A stretch of 9,936 nt of DNA from an uncultured Bacillota bacterium. GTDB lineage: Bacteria > Bacillota > Clostridia > Peptostreptococcales > Anaerovoracaceae. The notes under the pieces are model-generated. The model worked only from the letters and a program-made list of their open reading frames with translations. It searched no databases and was not told where the DNA came from. The DNA is taken from the NCBI GenBank assembly GCA_946541435.1, contig CAMNJK010000043.1:1-9936 (forward strand), read 5' to 3'. The translations under genes were made by a program, and so were the position numbers. Shown one piece after another: positions 7,734 through 9,936 of the stretch (the stretch's first letter is position 1; each line of letters starts with the position of its first letter).

Positions 7734-8459
7734 TTATCCCTCTTCCCCGGAATCCGGTCCCAGTCCCTGATCGGTGGCGGCTTTCAGTCCCGCCTGAAGC
7801 AGCGTGAACTGATCCTTCTGAAAATCGATCAGCCCTTCCCGCTTCATCTTGCTGAGCTCATTGGATAAGGCGCTGCGGTTCACACACAGGTACTGGGCCA
7901 GCTGCTCCCGGCTCATTTTCACAGTGACCGTGTTGGTACCGGACTTGCGGGTCAGGACATTGAGATAGACCAGAACACGGTCCCTGAGCCCCCGCTCCGC
8001 CAGGATCTCGATCTTATGCATCTGCCGGATGTTTTCGTCCGCCAGCATCTCGATCAGGGCATTCATCAGTCTGTCCCGGTACCGGGAGCCTTCCATGGAC
8101 TGCCTTGGGATCATGATCATGCGGCAGTCTTCATTTGCCACCAGATCCACCGGACTGGTCTTCCTGCGCGATAAAATGACGCCCAGAGCCAGAACGTCGT
8201 CTTCTTCATATACAGAGACGATATGTACGTCTCCGCTGGGATAGGTCTTCTCCGCGCGGACGCTTCCATCCTCTACGATGTATACCGCCTCCAGAGTATC
8301 CCCCATATGGCAGATGATCTCGCCCTTACGGCAGGTTCTTAACGTGACCTCCAGCTGCTCAAAAGCCTCGATCCAGTCAGACTTGCTGATATGGTGAAAA
8401 AAACCGCATCCCACGATGGTTTCCAGATATTTGATCATTCCTGTGTTCATAACAGACAT
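7734..8459 (-). CDS. Crp/Fnr-family transcriptional regulator
   Basis: A DNA-binding regulator of 241 residues from the earliest ATG. A cyclic-nucleotide-type sensor domain (about 20-135) is followed by a long dimer helix (about 125-160) and a winged helix-turn-helix (about 178-222, MSREQLAQYLCVNRSALSNE). The phosphate-binding Glu and Arg of true cAMP receptors are absent: the region reads DDVLALGVILSRRKTSPVD. The four-Cys Fnr iron-sulfur pattern is absent too (Cys at 18, 43, 50, 112, 192). The ligand is unknown. Three starts are possible. ATG 8459 overlaps the stop of a 13-codon upstream ORF. ATG 8450 falls at the predicted transcript start and would be leaderless. ATG 8438 best matches the usual family beginning (MIKYLE). 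It follows the ExbB/ExbD-like pair and shares a similar upstream dyad with it, suggesting self-regulation and local control. Confidence 0.92.
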   Translation of the reverse strand: MSVMNTGMIKYLETIVGCGFFHHISKSDWIEAFEQLEVTLRTCRKGEIICHMGDTLEAVYIVEDGSVRAEKTYPSGDVHIVSVYEEDDVLALGVILSRRKTSPVDLVANEDCRMIMIPRQSMEGSRYRDRLMNALIEMLADENIRQMHKIEILAERGLRDRVLVYLNVLTRKSGTNTVTVKMSREQLAQYLCVNRSALSNELSKMKREGLIDFQKDQFTLLQAGLKAATDQGLGPDSGEEG

Positions 8460-8463
8460 TATA
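8458..8463 (-). promoter_or_regulatory. -10 box of the regulator's own promoter
   Basis: A perfect TATAAT on the - strand lies inside the end of the upstream ORF and overlaps the ATG at 8459. Transcription would start at about 8450-8451. No acceptable -35 hexamer lies at the right distance, which is expected if an activator bound to the dyad at 8482-8501 recruits the polymerase. If this promoter is used, the ATG at 8459 cannot start translation on that transcript. Confidence 0.5.
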
Positions 8464-8500
8464 CATCATATTCAGGCAAATAATGTTTTTGCGCAAACAT
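8459..8500 (-). CDS. 13-codon upstream ORF overlapping the regulator start
   Basis: It encodes MFAQKHYLPEYDV. Its ATG (8500) is preceded by AGAGGTGAAA, a strong ribosome binding site, and its TAA shares one base with the regulator ATG at 8459 (TAATG), the arrangement used for translational coupling. The regulator has no ribosome binding site of its own, so on a transcript coming from the ExbB-like gene this ORF could deliver ribosomes to it. The ORF start lies inside the operator dyad, and in RNA that dyad could form a 7-bp A/U-rich hairpin over the start codon. The peptide matches nothing I know. Confidence 0.45.
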   Translation of the reverse strand: MFAQKHYLPEYDV

Positions 8501-8501
8501 T
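8482..8501. promoter_or_regulatory. Candidate Crp-family operator upstream of the regulator gene
   Basis: The dyad AATGTTT-N6-AAACATT (core TGTTT-N6-AAACA) has the 5-6-5 spacing of Crp-type sites (TGTGA-N6-TCACA). A nested perfect palindrome, TTTGCGCAAA, occupies 8488-8497. Its centre lies about 40.5 bp upstream of the predicted start (41.5 for the nested palindrome), where class II Crp activators bind. It resembles the dyad upstream of the ExbB-like gene at 14 of 20 aligned positions. Binding by the encoded regulator is inferred. Confidence 0.5.
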
Positions 8502-8525
8502 TTCACCTCTATCCATTCTCTCTTT

Positions 8526-8846
8526 TTACTGATCTCCCTGTTCATCCACCTGTACATAGTACTTGCCGGTATCCTCATCGTAGTAGACCACGCCCTTCTC
8601 CACCAGGTTTTCCTTGTCCCCCTTGTCGGTGATCTGATCACTTCCCACGGTTTCGGGATCCTGGATCTCATGCACGGTATTCGTGTTGATATCCACATTC
8701 CAGTTGATGACCACAGCCAGCATCATCCCCACGGCAAGTACAAGCATGACATCCGCGATGCTGCTGGTGCTTTCCATCGGATTGATATCCTCTTCATGTT
8801 CTTCCGCGATATCGTGGAGCCTGCCGGCGCCGGACCGTCTGATCAT
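8526..8846 (-). CDS. Short ExbD-like membrane protein (DUF2149 type)
   Basis: A 106-residue protein that probably forms an ion-driven complex with the ExbB-like protein encoded just before it. It has a charged cytoplasmic N terminus (1-25), one membrane helix (about 30-49, IADVMLVLAVGMMLAVVINW) and a hydrophilic outer domain of about 55 residues rich in Asp, Glu and Tyr. The segment INPMESTSSIADVMLVL closely echoes the ExbD/TolR region around their proton-carrying aspartate (LIDVMLVLL), so D32 is the likely equivalent. Size and context fit the DUF2149 family, which usually follows a MotA/TolQ/ExbB gene. The outer domain is much shorter than in ExbD. Its ATG overlaps the upstream stop codon as ATGA, a 4-nt coupling overlap. 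Function is inferred, not shown. Confidence 0.82.
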   Translation of the reverse strand: MIRRSGAGRLHDIAEEHEEDINPMESTSSIADVMLVLAVGMMLAVVINWNVDINTNTVHEIQDPETVGSDQITDKGDKENLVEKGVVYYDEDTGKYYVQVDEQGDQ

Positions 8847-9703
8847 ACCTGCTCACCTGCCTTCTGATATGTATTCTGAAGTCCCTGCAGCGCCTCTGCC
8901 GCTCTGCTTCTGGCAACGGTCTTCGCCACTTCCTCCGTGGCGCCGCCCCGGATGGATTCCATGTAGGCCTCCTTATAGGCGTCGATCACCAGCTTCTTTC
9001 GCGGGTCTTCCGCGGGACTTCCCGTCTCTGTCTGCTGATCCGACGCCGCCTGCTGCGGTTCCTGTCCTGCCCCGTTCTCCATCTCCAGGATGCATTCCAT
9101 CAGTGTCTCCAGGATGGACATGTAATTCCGGTACCAGCGCTTGCGGATGGTGGAGATGATCAGGGCCGCCGCGGCGCAGGCAAGTCCGGCTACGGTGGTG
9201 TCAAATGCCATCAGGAGGGATGTGGACAATGTATAGGTATCCCCCTGTCCCAGGGCGATGATGCCGGGGCCCAGCGGGATCAGGGTACCCATCAGACCCA
9301 GCATGGGTCCGATCTTGGCGATAAGATCCGTCCGCTGGGTCCGCCGGTCATAGAAATCTTTTTCCTGAGCGATCAGGCGGATGGCCAGGCTTTCCCGCAT
9401 GAGAGGCGTGAGGGCCGGATGCTTTGTCAGCTCAGTCAGGGCCTCCTTCTGACGCAGAAGCAGGCCGCTGCCGCTGATGATTCCCGCCAGCTGACCGGTA
9501 TCCGCGTCCCGGATCTGATCCACCAGCGCAGGCATCTTCACATTCAGATGCCGGTGCTCCATGAAGATCTCCACGATCATGGTTCCCAGCAGAAACACCG
9601 TCAGGGCGGCCAGCAGGACCAGAAGCAGGGTCACCGGCAGTTTCAGTCCGTTTGACATGGTACGAAGGATATTGGAAACACCCTCCTGGAATAAATCGAT
9701 CAT
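8843..9703 (-). CDS. MotA/TolQ/ExbB-family proton channel protein
   Basis: An integral membrane protein expected to form the pentameric channel part of a proton-motive-force motor with the ExbD-like partner. From ATG 9703 it has 286 residues. TM1 lies at about 22-47. A cytoplasmic loop of about 80 residues follows. TM2 (about 130-151, GPMLGLMGTLIPLGPG) and TM3 (about 159-186, STSLLMAFDTTVAGLACAAA) carry the conserved family signature. A hydrophilic tail (about 209-286) rich in Gln, Glu and Ala ends in a likely helix. The start at 9703 is preferred over ATG 9742 because 9742 overlaps the -10 box, because AGAAAGG lies 12 nt before 9703, and because MIDLF followed by a helix is how relatives begin. 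No TonB, outer-membrane receptor or flagellar gene is nearby. In other genomes such pairs sit with CobN-like chelatases in heme or corrinoid loci. Confidence 0.9.
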   Translation of the reverse strand: MIDLFQEGVSNILRTMSNGLKLPVTLLLVLLAALTVFLLGTMIVEIFMEHRHLNVKMPALVDQIRDADTGQLAGIISGSGLLLRQKEALTELTKHPALTPLMRESLAIRLIAQEKDFYDRRTQRTDLIAKIGPMLGLMGTLIPLGPGIIALGQGDTYTLSTSLLMAFDTTVAGLACAAAALIISTIRKRWYRNYMSILETLMECILEMENGAGQEPQQAASDQQTETGSPAEDPRKKLVIDAYKEAYMESIRGGATEEVAKTVARSRAAEALQGLQNTYQKAGEQV

Positions 9704-9715
9704 ATTGTAACAAAA

Positions 9716-9722
9716 CCTTTCT
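9716..9722 (-). promoter_or_regulatory. Ribosome binding site deciding the ExbB-like start
   Basis: AGAAAGG on the - strand lies 12 nt before ATG 9703, a slightly long but usable spacing. Nothing comparable precedes ATG 9742, whose upstream sequence is the promoter itself. Confidence 0.4.
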
Positions 9723-9740
9723 ACATTGATGTTGATTTTC

Positions 9741-9746
9741 ATTATA
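9741..9746 (-). promoter_or_regulatory. -10 box of the ExbB-like operon promoter
   Basis: A perfect TATAAT on the - strand predicts a transcript start near 9734 and a leader of about 30 nt to ATG 9703. At 17-bp spacing the -35 position reads CATCAA, essentially no match, so transcription probably depends on an activator bound to the dyad at 9767-9784. Confidence 0.55.
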
Positions 9747-9766
9747 ATGATACTTCAGGAAACTTG

Positions 9767-9784
9767 ATGTTGTTTTGACAACAT
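9767..9784. promoter_or_regulatory. Candidate Crp-family operator upstream of the ExbB-like gene
   Basis: ATGTTGT-N4-ACAACAT is a perfect 7-bp dyad, equally readable as TGTTG-N6-CAACA with Crp-type 5-6-5 spacing. Its centre is about 41.5 bp upstream of the predicted start at 9734. It shares the ATGTT-N8-AACAT frame with the dyad in front of the Crp-family gene, so the encoded regulator is the first candidate to bind it. Confidence 0.6.
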
Positions 9785-9801
9785 TCTGCGATCGCTCCAT
9801 G

Positions 9802-9840
9802 AAAAAAGAGCTGCCGCCTCAGTGCGCGGCAGCTCTTTTT
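9802..9840. terminator. Strong bidirectional intrinsic terminator
   Basis: GAGCTGCCGC (9808-9817) pairs with GCGGCAGCTC (9826-9835) across an 8-nt loop. A six-A run at 9802-9807 and a T-run at 9836-9840 supply U-tracts in both directions. It follows the gene ending at 9889 by about 50 bp on the - strand and isolates that gene from the ExbB-like operon. Confidence 0.92.
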
Positions 9841-9888
9841 CTTTTCGCCTGCTTACAGGGCATTCCTGCGCCTGTCATGGCTTCGAGC

Positions 9889-9936
9889 CTACTTGACTGT
9901 GATAACGACCTTGGCAGTCGTATTTGCCTCGAAATG
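9889..9936 (-). CDS. C-terminal end of an unidentified gene
   Basis: The last 15 codons read HFEANTTAKVVITVK and then TAG, with a strong terminator about 50 bp later. The alternating hydrophobic AKVVITVK ending is typical of a final beta strand in bacterial Ig-like domains of surface proteins, but the fragment is too short to identify. The terminator placement is the main reason to believe it is a real gene end. Confidence 0.45.
   Translation of the reverse strand, partial: HFEANTTAKVVITVK

Overview
The window looks like chromosomal DNA from a Gram-positive anaerobe, most likely Clostridia and perhaps a Lachnospiraceae relative. This is inferred from single-chain pyruvate carboxylase, an L,D-transpeptidase of the N-anchored PG_binding_4/YkuD type, a PHP-containing DnaE, strong AGGAG-type ribosome binding sites and GC-leaning codon use. 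No rRNA, tRNA, CRISPR array, insertion sequence or phage gene was seen.

Left part (1-3770): the first two thirds of dnaE (replicative DNA polymerase III alpha) run leftward off the window edge. Divergent from it, across a gap of about 260 bp with one recognisable promoter, is an L,D-transpeptidase gene reading rightward. It ends in a bidirectional terminator shared with the leftward unit to its right.

Middle part (3825-7657): a leftward unit with a clear promoter carries pyruvate carboxylase (pyc), followed 28 bp later by a 75-residue two-helix membrane protein of unknown function.

Right part (7699-9888): a leftward, apparently self-contained cluster. Its genes, in transcription order, are a MotA/TolQ/ExbB-type proton-channel protein, an overlapping short ExbD-like protein (DUF2149 type), a 13-codon upstream ORF, and a Crp/Fnr-family regulator. 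The ExbB-like gene and the regulator gene each have a consensus TATAAT box preceded by a similar dyad of the form TGTTK-N6-MAACA. Each dyad is centred about 41 bp upstream of the predicted transcription start, the class II position for Crp-family activators. The simplest reading is that the regulator controls its own gene and the ion-channel pair. Comparable ExbB/DUF2149 pairs occur in tetrapyrrole (heme/corrinoid) uptake loci next to CobN-like chelatases, so a transport-energising role is plausible but not shown here.

Far right (9802-9936): a strong bidirectional terminator, then the last 15 codons of a leftward gene that starts beyond the window.
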